DNA of 64,000 nt from Bog-532 sp963830385 (GTDB lineage: Bacteria > Actinomycetota > Actinomycetes > Streptosporangiales > Streptosporangiaceae), in assembly GCA_963830385.1 (NCBI GenBank), contig CAWHMD010000002.1:372001-436000 (forward strand). Direction: 5' to 3'. The notes below the pieces were generated by a model that saw nothing but the letters and a program-made list of their open reading frames with translations, searched no databases and had not been told where the DNA came from. Numbering within the stretch: the first letter of the stretch is position 1; each line of letters begins with the position of its first letter. Of this stretch, positions 7,808-16,055 are shown piece by piece. A program made the translations under genes and the position numbers.

Positions 7808-9509
7808 GCTCAGCCGGTCGCGCTACGCCTTGCTGTACGGGCCGACCGCCGGCGACCGGGTCCGGCTGGCCGACACCGACCTGTTCATCGAGGTCGAGCA
7901 GGACCTGCGCGCGGGCGGGGACGAGGCCGTGTTCGGCGGCGGCAAGGTCATCCGGGAGTCGATGGGCCAGTCCCGGGCCACTCGCGGGGACGGGGCACCG
8001 GACCTGGTGATCACCGGCGCGGTGGTGCTCGACCACTGGGGCATCGTCAAGGCCGACGTCGGGGTCCGGGACGGCCGGATCGTGGCGCTCGGCAAGGCCG
8101 GCAACCCCGACATCATGGACGGCGTCCACCCCGGCCTGGTGATCGGGCCGTCGACCGAGATCATGGCGGGCAACGGGCTGATCCTCACCGCCGGCGGCGT
8201 CGACTGCCACGTGCACCTGATCTGCCCCCAGCTGCTGACCGAGGCGATCGGCAGCGGGATCACGACCGTGATCGGCGGCGGCACCGGGCCGGCCGAGGGC
8301 ACCAAGGCTACTACCGTGACTCCGGGCGCCTGGAACCTGGCCCGCATGCTGGAGGCGACGGCGGACTGGCCGCTCAACGTGGTGCTGCTGGGCAAGGGCA
8401 ACACGGTGTCAGAAGAAGCCCTGTGGGAGCAGCTGCGGGCCGGGGCGTCCGGGTTCAAGCTGCACGAGGACTGGGGCACCACCCCGGCCGCGATCGACGC
8501 CTGCCTGCGGGTCTGCCAGGAGGCCGGGGTGCAGGCGGCGCTGCACACCGACACGCTCAACGAGGCCGGGTTCGTGGAGGACACGCTGGCCGCGATCGCC
8601 GGGCGGCCGATCCACGCCTACCACACCGAGGGCGCGGGCGGCGGTCACGCCCCGGACATCATCACCGTGGCCGGGCAGCCGAACATCCTGCCCTCGTCGA
8701 CCAACCCGACCCGCCCGCACACCATCAACACGGTCGACGAGCACCTGGACATGCTGATGGTGTGCCACCACCTCAACCCGGCCGTGGCCGAGGACCTCGC
8801 CTTCGCCGAGAGCCGGATCCGGCCGTCCACCATCGCCGCCGAGGACATCCTGCACGACCTGGGCGCGATCTCCATGATCGGCTCGGACTCCCAGGCCATG
8901 GGGCGGATCGGTGAGGTCATCATCCGCACCTGGCAGACCGCGCACGTAATGAAGCGCCGGCGCGGGGCCCTGCCCGGCGACAACGGCGCCGACAACCTGC
9001 GGGCCCGCCGGTACGTGGCCAAGTACACGATCTGCCCGGCCATCGCGCACGGCCTGGACGAGCAGATCGGCTCGGTCGAGCCGGGCAAAGTGGCCGACCT
9101 GGTGCTCTGGCAGCCGGCGTTCTTCGGCGTCCGGCCGCACGCCGTGCTCAAGGGCGGCTTCGTGGCCTGGGCGGCGATGGGCGACGCGAACGCCTCGATC
9201 CCGACCCCGCAGCCGATGCTGCCCCGCCCGATGTGGGGCGCGGCCCCGCGGGCGGCCGCGGCGACGTCGCTGTCGTTCGTGTCCGAGCTGGCGCTGGAGA
9301 ACGGCCTGGCCGAGCGGCTGGGCCTGGACCGGCCGCTGGTTCCGGTGGCCGACGTGTCCACCCGGGGCAAGGCCTCCATGGTCAACAACGACGCGCTGCC
9401 CGACATCAGCGTCGAGCCCGACACGTTCACCGTGCGGATCGATGGCGAGGTGGTGGAGGGTGCCCCCGCCACCGAGCTGCCGATGGCCCAGCGCTACTTC
9501 CTGTTCTAA
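7800..9509 (+). CDS. ureC: urease subunit alpha (catalytic)
   Basis: 569 aa, full length. Metal-site and catalytic motifs are intact: VDCHVHLICP (two His), GFKLHEDWGTTP with the lysine that becomes carbamylated, ALHTDTLNEAGF, YHTEGAGGGHAPD, the flap motif VCHHLNP with the mobile Cys, and the SDSQAMGR Asp. It hydrolyses urea with two nickel ions. The ATG lies inside the ureB 3' end, so translation is coupled. Nothing suggests loss of function. Confidence 0.98.
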   Translation: MAELSRSRYALLYGPTAGDRVRLADTDLFIEVEQDLRAGGDEAVFGGGKVIRESMGQSRATRGDGAPDLVITGAVVLDHWGIVKADVGVRDGRIVALGKAGNPDIMDGVHPGLVIGPSTEIMAGNGLILTAGGVDCHVHLICPQLLTEAIGSGITTVIGGGTGPAEGTKATTVTPGAWNLARMLEATADWPLNVVLLGKGNTVSEEALWEQLRAGASGFKLHEDWGTTPAAIDACLRVCQEAGVQAALHTDTLNEAGFVEDTLAAIAGRPIHAYHTEGAGGGHAPDIITVAGQPNILPSSTNPTRPHTINTVDEHLDMLMVCHHLNPAVAEDLAFAESRIRPSTIAAEDILHDLGAISMIGSDSQAMGRIGEVIIRTWQTAHVMKRRRGALPGDNGADNLRARRYVAKYTICPAIAHGLDEQIGSVEPGKVADLVLWQPAFFGVRPHAVLKGGFVAWAAMGDANASIPTPQPMLPRPMWGAAPRAAAATSLSFVSELALENGLAERLGLDRPLVPVADVSTRGKASMVNNDALPDISVEPDTFTVRIDGEVVEGAPATELPMAQRYFLF

Positions 9510-9518
9510 GGGGCCCTG

Positions 9519-10562
9519 ATGGCTTCCGACGACCCGCCCAGACGTAAGCCGCCTCAGCGCAAGCCGGATTGGCGCGCGCCCGACACCGGGCGGGGCCCGG
9601 ACACCGGTGAAGGCCCAGAGGTGGGCCACGGGCCCGAGGTGGGCGAGCGCCCGGATACCGGCCGTGGGCCGGAGGTCGGTCCCCGCCCGGACACCGGGAA
9701 AAGTCCCGAGGTGGGCACCAGGCCGGACACCGGAGAGAGCTCCAAATTCGGTCGCGGGCCCGACGTGGGCCCGTGCCCAGACACCGGCCGCGGACCCGAG
9801 GTCGGTCCCCGCCCGGACTTCGGGGAGAGACCCGACACCGGGAAGGGCCCGGACACCAGCCGGATCGAGGAGGAGGACCGGCTGGATCCGGCGGTCAGCG
9901 GCCGTCTCGGCCCGGCCGCCCTGCTGATGCTGGCCGACACGCGGTTCCCGGCCGGGGGGCACGCGCACTCCGGCGGCCTCGAAGGCGCGGTTACGGCCGG
10001 CACGGTGACCGACGTGGAGTCGCTGGAGCTGTTCCTGCGCGGGCGGCTGGCCACGGCCGGGGTGGTCGCGGCCGGGCTGGCCGCGGCGGCCTGCGCGGGC
10101 GTGGCAGGCGGGCGGTGGGAGCAGCTGGACGCGGAGGCCGACGCTCGCACGCCGTCGCCGGCCCAGCGGGACGCGTCGCGCCGTCAGGGGCGGGCGTTGC
10201 TGCGGGCGGCCCGGGCCGCCTGGCCGTCGCCGGCACTCGCGGCGCTGGGCCGGAGCCCGCACCACGCCATCGTGCTCGGGGTCGCCGCCGCCGCGGCGGG
10301 CTGCCGCCCGGCCGAAGCCGCCCAGATCGCGGCCTACCTGACCATGACCGGGCCGGCCAGCGCGGCGGTCCGGCTGCTGGCCCTGGACCCGATCGAGGTC
10401 AGCGCGGGCATCGCCCGGCTGGCCGGGGCCATCGACGCCGCCGCGCGACGCGGCGCCGGGGCGGCCCGCTCCCCCGATGAGCTGCCTTATCCCTCGGCCC
10501 CGGCGCTCGACCTGTACGCCGAGGCCCACGCGCAAGCGGAGGTGCGTCTCTTTGCATCCTGA
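9519..10562 (+). CDS. ureF: urease accessory protein UreF with a hexapeptide-repeat N-terminal extension
   Basis: 347 aa, roughly 120 longer than usual UreF. Residues 1-20 are basic. Residues 21-114 are a run of about sixteen P-[D/E]-[T/V]-G-x-x hexapeptides. The UreF core begins near residue 127 (GRLGPAALLMLADTRFPAGG, then HAHSGGLEGAV) and runs to the end (YAEAHAQAEVRLFAS). UreF works with UreD and UreG in loading nickel and CO2 onto UreC. The ATG at 9519 follows AAGGGG and lies 9 bases after ureC. No internal start with a good ribosome site near residue 125 was obvious, so the extension is probably translated. Confidence 0.88.
   Translation: MASDDPPRRKPPQRKPDWRAPDTGRGPDTGEGPEVGHGPEVGERPDTGRGPEVGPRPDTGKSPEVGTRPDTGESSKFGRGPDVGPCPDTGRGPEVGPRPDFGERPDTGKGPDTSRIEEEDRLDPAVSGRLGPAALLMLADTRFPAGGHAHSGGLEGAVTAGTVTDVESLELFLRGRLATAGVVAAGLAAAACAGVAGGRWEQLDAEADARTPSPAQRDASRRQGRALLRAARAAWPSPALAALGRSPHHAIVLGVAAAAAGCRPAEAAQIAAYLTMTGPASAAVRLLALDPIEVSAGIARLAGAIDAAARRGAGAARSPDELPYPSAPALDLYAEAHAQAEVRLFAS
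9579..9860 (+). repeat. 18-bp tandem repeats encoding the UreF hexapeptide tract
   Basis: About sixteen imperfect 18-bp units coding for PDTGRG, PEVGPR and similar hexapeptides. Two longer near-copies (PDTGRGPEVGPR at residues 45-56 and 87-98) suggest expansion by duplication of multi-unit blocks. The array keeps the reading frame throughout. Confidence 0.85.
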
Positions 10563-11256
10563 CCACGACCAGCCCGGCCACCCGCACCCGCAGACGGTGG
10601 ATCATCATGGCGCCGACCCGCACGCGGCCCCGGCCCCGGGCGGCCGGGCGCTGCGGATCGGCGTCGGCGGCCCGGTCGGCAGCGGCAAGACCGCGCTGGT
10701 CGCCGCGCTGTGCCGGGCGCTGGGTGACAGCGTGCGGCTGGCGGTGGTGACCAACGACATCTACACCACCGAGGACGCGGACTTCCTGCGCCGGGCCGGG
10801 GTGCTGGACCCGGACCGGATCCAGGCCGTGCAGACCGGGTGCTGCCCGCACACCGCGATCCGGGACGACATCGCGGCCAACCTGGACGCGGTGGAGGACC
10901 TGGAGGCCACGTTCGGGCCGCTGGACCTGGTGCTGGTGGAGAGCGGCGGCGACAACCTGACCGCCACGTTCAGCCGCGGCCTGGCCGACCGGCAGATCTT
11001 CGTGCTCGACGTGTCCGGCGGGGACAAGGTGCCGCGCAAGGGCGGTCCCGGCGTCACCACGTCGGACCTTTTGCTGATCAACAAGATCGACCTGGCTCCG
11101 CTGGTCGGGGCCAGCCTGGAGGTGATGGACCGGGACGCGGCCGCGGTGCGCCAGGGCCGGCCGGTGATCTTCGGCTCGCTGCGGGAGGACCCGCAGGCCA
11201 GCGCCGTCACCGCCTGGGTCCGGGCCGCCCTGGCCGAACGGGCCACGGCCTCCTAG
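10552..11256 (+). CDS. ureG: urease accessory GTPase UreG, His-rich N-terminus
   Basis: 234 aa if started at TTG 10552, chosen because GGAGG lies 9 bases upstream. No closer ATG or GTG gives the conserved N-terminus. Residues 2-24 are His/Asp-rich (HPDHDQPGHPHPQTVDHHG). The GTPase follows: P-loop GGPVGSGKTAL, then VVTNDIYTTEDADFL, the nickel-binding TGCCPHTAI (Cys-Pro-His), VESGGDNL and NKID. UreG delivers nickel during urease maturation. The His-rich tail may store nickel in the absence of ureE from the operon. It overlaps ureF by 11 bp and ends in a TAGTG overlap with ureD. Confidence 0.95.
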   Translation: MHPDHDQPGHPHPQTVDHHGADPHAAPAPGGRALRIGVGGPVGSGKTALVAALCRALGDSVRLAVVTNDIYTTEDADFLRRAGVLDPDRIQAVQTGCCPHTAIRDDIAANLDAVEDLEATFGPLDLVLVESGGDNLTATFSRGLADRQIFVLDVSGGDKVPRKGGPGVTTSDLLLINKIDLAPLVGASLEVMDRDAAAVRQGRPVIFGSLREDPQASAVTAWVRAALAERATAS

Positions 11257-12020
11257 TGCGTGCCCGGGCCGAACTGGTGGCCGAGGCCGGGCCGGGCGGC
11301 GCTGTCCGGCTGCCGGTGCTCCGGTCCCAGGCTCCGCTGATCCTGCGCCGTACCGCTGACGCGGTCTATCTGGCCAGCGGGGCGGCCGGCCCGCTGGGGG
11401 GCGACACCCTGGACCTGCGGATCGAGGTACGGGCGGGTGTCACGCTGCGGCTGCGCACGGTGGCGGCGGCGGTGGCGCTACCCGGCCGCTACGGCGAGGA
11501 GTCGGTGCTCACGGTCACCGCCACGGTCGGCGCCGGGGCCCGGCTGGAGTACCTGCCCGAGCCGACGGTGGCGGCCGACGGCGCCCGGCACCGCACCGAG
11601 GTGTCGGTCCGCCTGGCCGCCGACGCCGCGCTCGTGCTGCGCGACGAGGTGCTGCTCGGCCGGCACGGCGAGCGCGGCGGGGCCTGCCGCACCCGGCTGG
11701 CCGTCGACCACGCTGGCCGGCCCCTGCTGCGGCACGAACTCAACGTCAGCGGCACCGACGCGGCGTCCCTGGGGCCGGCGGTCCTGGCCGGTCACCGGGC
11801 GGCCGGGATGCTGCTGACCGTCGATCCGGAGGTAACCGGGGGCGGTGATGCCCTTTCAATATCGGAAAAAGGGCCCTGGGTGGCGGTGATGCCCCTGGCC
11901 GGGCCGGGGGTGCTGGTGACGGCGCTCGCCCACGACACCCGGACGCTGCGGCGGCGGCTGGATTCGCGCCATCGGCCGCCGTCCCCGGTATTGTCGGGGG
12001 CAAGCGGGGGGATCGCTTGA
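11256..12020 (+). CDS. ureD: urease accessory protein UreD (UreH)
   Basis: 254 aa from the GTG that overlaps the ureG stop by one base. The sequence carries the UreD pattern: LRTVAAAVALPGR, RLEYLPEPTVAADGARHR, and RDEVLLGRHGERGG followed by a CRTRL segment. It is somewhat short, as in other actinobacteria. UreD is the scaffold that receives UreF and UreG on the apo-urease. It closes the operon. The terminal ~15 residues are low complexity. Confidence 0.92.
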   Translation: MRARAELVAEAGPGGAVRLPVLRSQAPLILRRTADAVYLASGAAGPLGGDTLDLRIEVRAGVTLRLRTVAAAVALPGRYGEESVLTVTATVGAGARLEYLPEPTVAADGARHRTEVSVRLAADAALVLRDEVLLGRHGERGGACRTRLAVDHAGRPLLRHELNVSGTDAASLGPAVLAGHRAAGMLLTVDPEVTGGGDALSISEKGPWVAVMPLAGPGVLVTALAHDTRTLRRRLDSRHRPPSPVLSGASGGIA

Positions 12021-12059
12021 TGCTGGGTGCCCGCGGGCGCCTCGAGGAGGGACTCCCCC

Positions 12060-12890
12060 GTGCCGGACGGCTTCTTTCAGAGCGTGGTCCCCGAGAGCGA
12101 GGACGCCTACGCCGACATCGACACCTCTGTGGCTCACATCGCCCGGGTGTACGACTACTGGCTGGGCGGCAAGGACAACTTCAGCGCCGACCGGGCGGCC
12201 GGCGACGAGGCGATCGAGGCCTACCCGCAGCTGGTGTCCTCGGTGCGGGCCAACCGGGCGTTCCTGGCCCGGACCGTGCGCTACCTGGCGGGCGAGGTCG
12301 GCATCCGGCAGTTCCTGGACATCGGCACCGGCATCCCGACCGCCAACAACACCCACGAGGTGGCCCAGGCCATCGCGCCGGAGACCCGGGTGGTCTACGC
12401 CGACAACGACCCGATGGTGCTGGCCCACGCCCGTGCCCTGCTGCGCAGCAGGCCCGAGGGGGCGACGGCCTACCTGGACGCGGACGTCCGCGACCCGGCC
12501 GAGATCCTGCACGCCGCGACCGGCCTGCTCGACTTCGGCAAGCCGGTCGCGGTCATGCTGATCGCCATCCTGCACTTCGTCGGCGATGACGAAGGACCTT
12601 ATGAGATCGTGTCCCGGCTGGTGGACGCGCTGCCGCCGGGCAGCGCGCTGACGATCTCGCACGTGCCCAGCGACATGCACGCGTCCGCCATGAAGGCCAT
12701 GGGTGACCGGCTCAACCGGCTGCTCGCGCAGCGCAGCACGTACCGGAGCAGGGAAGAGGTCACCCGGTTCTTCGATGGGCTGGAGCTGGTGCCGCCGGGC
12801 GTGGTGCCGATCCAGGAATGGCGGCCCGCCAGTGCGGAGGAGGCGGGCGCCGCCGCCGCCATGTGGGGCGGGGTCGGCCTCAAGCCCTAG
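12060..12890 (+). CDS. SAM-dependent methyltransferase, PF04672 (DUF574) family
   Basis: 276 aa from GTG 12060, chosen because GAGGAGGG stands about 8 bases upstream; an in-frame GTG at 12027 is weaker. Recognisable segments: IDTSVAHIARVYDYWLGGKDNF, FLDIGTGIPTANNTHE (SAM site), VVYADNDPMV and LIAILHFV. This family is expanded in actinomycetes and its substrates are mostly unknown. It is 39 bases after ureD on the same strand, but a shared function with urease is not implied. Its stop overlaps the convergent NlpC gene by 4 bp. Confidence 0.85.
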   Translation: MPDGFFQSVVPESEDAYADIDTSVAHIARVYDYWLGGKDNFSADRAAGDEAIEAYPQLVSSVRANRAFLARTVRYLAGEVGIRQFLDIGTGIPTANNTHEVAQAIAPETRVVYADNDPMVLAHARALLRSRPEGATAYLDADVRDPAEILHAATGLLDFGKPVAVMLIAILHFVGDDEGPYEIVSRLVDALPPGSALTISHVPSDMHASAMKAMGDRLNRLLAQRSTYRSREEVTRFFDGLELVPPGVVPIQEWRPASAEEAGAAAAMWGGVGLKP

Positions 12891-13357
12891 TGGGTGATCG
12901 TCCCGAACGTGACGTGGGAGGAGTAGATCCCCTCCCGGACGATGCCTTCGGACGGGGTCGAGGCGGACACTACGCGGTCGTTACCCTCGTAAACGGCGAC
13001 GTGGTAGACGTAGCTGTTCGGGTTCGAATTCTCGTGGAAGAACACGAGATCGCCGCCCCAGGCCCGGCTCTCACTGATGGGCCGGAATTTCAGGAATTGC
13101 GCTTCGGCGGTGCGCGGGATCGACTTGCCGAAGTGGGCGTACAGGTAGCTGGTGAGCCCGCTGCAGTCGAATCCGGATGACGGCGAGCTGCCGCCATAGA
13201 CGTAGGGGACCCTGCCGACGAAGGTCACCGCGTCCCCGGCCACCTTCTGATTGAACGACTGAGTCTGGGCGTTGGCCATGCCGGAAAGCCCTGTGAGCGC
13301 TAGAGAAAACACGGCCATCGATCCGGCGATGGTGCCTACTTTATGTCGAATTGACAT
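12887..13357 (-). CDS. secreted NlpC/P60 family peptidoglycan hydrolase
   Basis: 156 aa from ATG 13357, preceded by AAGGAG at 5 bases, which decides against the longer upstream frame. A signal peptide occupies residues 1-30 (cleavage after ANA). The NlpC/P60 domain has the catalytic Cys65 in GFDCSGLTSYL and His119 in YHVAVYEG. The YVYGG motif precedes them. The protein is only the catalytic domain, without SH3 or coiled-coil parts. It probably cuts stem-peptide bonds in the cell wall. Confidence 0.88.
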   Translation of the reverse strand: MSIRHKVGTIAGSMAVFSLALTGLSGMANAQTQSFNQKVAGDAVTFVGRVPYVYGGSSPSSGFDCSGLTSYLYAHFGKSIPRTAEAQFLKFRPISESRAWGGDLVFFHENSNPNSYVYHVAVYEGNDRVVSASTPSEGIVREGIYSSHVTFGTITH

Positions 13358-14127
13358 GGTTGCTCCTTCAATGAGGCATCCGGAGCATGGTGCACAGGCC
13401 AACGTCGGCAAATCAGGCGTTTGGCGAAATTACCTATCATTTATGTAACCGAGATCACATCGAAATCGGTCATTGATTATTAAAGTGTCTTAGTTTTAAC
13501 AGTGATCACACGGACATCACGGGGGTATCTCGCGAGGGTTAATTGGAGAGCGCTGGGTTTGACAAAACCCCAGGTCAGGGGTGGTTTGTGGACCTGGATG
13601 CGCTCGGGACCAGCGGGACGGGGGCGGCCCAGCGGGCGGCAGCGGGCCCGGGCGGGCTCCACGGGCGGGGTCGGCTCGGCGCTCGCAGTTGATCTCGGCG
13701 GTCCTGGCCGGCGGCCGGGCCGCGTCGGCCGCCGGCCGAAGGCGGTCCCGCGCCAGGACACGGCGGCCGAGCCGGACCAGTACGCCCGAAGGCGCCATCG
13801 AGCGTGCCGTAGCGCACCCGATAACGCCATTGGTTGCGTAACCGCTTGTGGCTGCTGGGGCTTCTGGGCATCGTGTGGCGGCTGAGGCTCTCGGCACCGG
13901 GCCGGCGTGGCTTCGGGTGATCTTGGCTCGACACAGCCCAGCTCGGCAGCCACACCCGTCACCCAGCTCGCAGCCGCCCCGCCAGCCCCGCACCCCAACA
14001 GGCGCCTTTGCCCATGCTCTTACCCACGTAAAGGCGCCATTGCCCTTCGTACCAGCCGGACCTGCTCGCCGGCGCTCCCGCTGACCGGCCAGCCGGAAGC
14101 CCGGGGCTGAGAGGCTGGTGGGACTGG
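13358..14127 (+). other. non-coding stretch between NlpC/P60 and MBL genes
   Basis: No convincing gene on either strand. The first ~150 bases, the NlpC leader on the minus strand, are clearly AT-richer (13430-13500) and should hold its promoter. From 13600 the sequence is GC-rich. It contains scattered near-repeats of AAGGCGCCAT (13788 and 14031) and a small hairpin CAAAACCCC...GGGGTGGTTTG near 13565-13590. Open frames here lack family character. Confidence 0.5.
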
Positions 14128-14937
14128 TCAGGTGGGCCAGCGGGCGGACAGCTCGGTGGTGAGGGCGGGCCAGGCTACCGGGTCGTGGCCGGGGATGACG
14201 GGGTAGCCGCGGTCTGCGGCGAGGGCCTTGAGCTTGCGGATGGCCTCCACCGTGACCTCGGGTCCGACGTCGACGAAGCCGCCGACGGCGAGCTCTTCGT
14301 CGATGTTGACGGTGAGGTCGGCGGCGTCGAAGGCGAAGACCATGCCACCGCCGCCGACCGACGGGTCCAGGTCGACGATGAAGCTCTGGTGGCCGGGGGT
14401 GTGGCCGGCCGTCAGCACGGCGGTCACGCCGGGGGCGATCTCGGCGTCGCCGTCGGCCTGGCGCCAGTCCAGCCGCGGGTCGTCGAAGTCGATGCGGAAG
14501 ATCCCGTTCTCCTCCGGTCCGGTGGTGTTGTTCAGGCCGTAGGCCAGCTCGCGCCGCTGGACGTGGACCGGCACCTGGCCCGCGAACAGTTTGAGGCCGC
14601 CGGCGTGGTCATAGTGCAGGTGGCTGACGGCCACCGCGTGCACGTCGGCCAGATCGACACCCACCGCGTCCAGGGCCTCTTCCAGGGGCTCGCCGGGGCC
14701 GGGGAGGATCGGCCGTTCGACCGGGTTGCTGTGGAACCGCCGGCGGAGCGCAAGGTCGTTGACCAGCGCGGTGTTGAACCCGGTGTCCAGCAGCAGCCAG
14801 CCGCCGTCGCACAGCAGCAGCACGCCCGGCACCGGCTCGCGCACGATCTCCCCGGAGGTGTCGCCGTGGATTGACACCCCGAGCGAGACGTCCGCCCACC
14901 CCAGCGTCAGCGGGATGACTCGCCGTACTCCGCCCAT
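14128..14937 (-). CDS. MBL-fold metallo-hydrolase, lactonase-like
   Basis: 269 aa. The metallo-beta-lactamase signature is His106-x-His108-x-Asp110-His111 (SHLHYDHAGG). Later come the TAGHTPGHQSF His, FAFDAADL Asp and the final GHDP His, giving a complete two-metal site. Overall length and the LLLDTGFN opening resemble the N-acyl homoserine lactonase/AttM group, but substrate cannot be fixed. It is divergent from the DNA ligase with a 53-bp gap. Confidence 0.85.
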   Translation of the reverse strand: MGGVRRVIPLTLGWADVSLGVSIHGDTSGEIVREPVPGVLLLCDGGWLLLDTGFNTALVNDLALRRRFHSNPVERPILPGPGEPLEEALDAVGVDLADVHAVAVSHLHYDHAGGLKLFAGQVPVHVQRRELAYGLNNTTGPEENGIFRIDFDDPRLDWRQADGDAEIAPGVTAVLTAGHTPGHQSFIVDLDPSVGGGGMVFAFDAADLTVNIDEELAVGGFVDVGPEVTVEAIRKLKALAADRGYPVIPGHDPVAWPALTTELSARWPT

Positions 14938-14990
14938 CGGGCCCTCCGGTCATTGCGAGCGCTGTCGTTGCCCTGGTAGATGATGGTGTC

Positions 14991-16055
14991 ATGGATCTTC
15001 CGGTGAACCCGCCGCTCGCGCCGATGCTGGCCAAGTCGGTGGCTGACATACCCGAGGGTGCCTTCAGCTTCGAGCCGAAGTGGGACGGCTTCCGGGCCAT
15101 CGTGTTCCGCGACGGCGACGAGGTGGAGATCGGCAGCCGCAACGAGCGCCCGATGACGCGGTACTTCCCGGAGCTGGTGGCCGCGATCAAGGCCGAGCTG
15201 CCGGAGCGCTGCGTGATCGACGGGGAGATCGTGATCCCCGACGGCGAGGGGCGGCGGCTGGACTTCGAGGCGCTGCTGCAGCGCATCCACCCGGCCGCGA
15301 CCCGGATCAACCTGCTGGCCGAGCAGACCCCGGCCCACCTGGTCTGTTTCGACGCGCTGGCGGTGGGCGACGCCAACCTGACCGAGGAGCCGTTCTCGGC
15401 CCGGCGGGAGGCGCTGGAGCAGGCCCTGGCGGCCGCGGGCGCGTCGGTGCACCTCACCCCGGCCACGACCGACCGGGCGACGGCCCAGGACTGGTTCGGC
15501 CAGTTCGAGGGGGCGGGCCTGGACGGCGTGGTGGCCAAGCGGCTGGACGGCCCGTACGTCGAGGACAAGCGGACGATGTTCAAGATCAAGCACGAGCGCA
15601 CGGCCGACTGCGTGGTGGCCGGGTACCGGACCCACAAGAGCGGGCCCGACGCGGTCGGCTCGCTGCTGCTCGGGCTCTACACCGACGAGGGCAACCTGGC
15701 CAGCGTGGGCGTGGTCGGCGCGTTCCCGATGGACACCCGGCGGGAGCTGATGAAGGAGCTGCAGCCCTGGGTGACCAGCTTCGAAGAGCACCCGTGGAAC
15801 TGGCAGCGGCAGGAGGAGGGCCAGCGCACCCCGCGCAAGGCCGAGACCAGCCGGTGGAACGCGGGCAAGGACCTGTCGTTCGTGCCGCTGCGCCCGGAGC
15901 GGGTGGTGGAGGTGCGCTACGACCACATGGAGGGCGTGCGCTTCCGCCACACCGCGCAGTTCGTCCGCTGGCGCCCGGACCGGGTCCCCCAGTCGTGCAC
16001 GTACGCACAACTGGAGGAACCGGTCAACTTCGATCTCGGGCAGATACTGAGCTAG
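14991..16055 (+). CDS. ligC: ATP-dependent DNA ligase, LigC type
   Basis: 354 aa. The nucleotidyltransferase motif I is FEPKWDGFRA with adenylated Lys30; RNERPMTRYFPEL, the motif III region CVIDGEIVIPDG, GLDGVVAKRLDG (motif IV) and MFKIKHERTADCVV (motif V) follow. An OB-fold domain ends the protein. LigC enzymes seal nicks in actinobacterial repair, including backup end joining and excision repair. The gene stands alone, converging with glpK by a 4-bp overlap. Two LigD-type polymerases lie 6 and 15 kb away. Confidence 0.9.
   Translation: MDLPVNPPLAPMLAKSVADIPEGAFSFEPKWDGFRAIVFRDGDEVEIGSRNERPMTRYFPELVAAIKAELPERCVIDGEIVIPDGEGRRLDFEALLQRIHPAATRINLLAEQTPAHLVCFDALAVGDANLTEEPFSARREALEQALAAAGASVHLTPATTDRATAQDWFGQFEGAGLDGVVAKRLDGPYVEDKRTMFKIKHERTADCVVAGYRTHKSGPDAVGSLLLGLYTDEGNLASVGVVGAFPMDTRRELMKELQPWVTSFEEHPWNWQRQEEGQRTPRKAETSRWNAGKDLSFVPLRPERVVEVRYDHMEGVRFRHTAQFVRWRPDRVPQSCTYAQLEEPVNFDLGQILS

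Noticed and set aside
8409..10535. Very long open frame on the minus strand opposite ureC and ureF
   Set aside because: It runs antisense to strongly conserved urease genes. Its translation is Arg/Gly/His-rich without family character, and long antisense frames are expected at this GC content.
13358..13500. Cyclic di-AMP (ydaO-type) riboswitch upstream of the NlpC/P60 gene
   Set aside because: Such leaders are common before wall hydrolase genes, but I could not find the conserved ydaO sequence blocks in this leader.
13480..13998. 172-aa minus-strand frame and overlapping plus-strand frames after the NlpC gene
   Set aside because: Composition is that of random GC-rich DNA, with no motif and no ribosome site.
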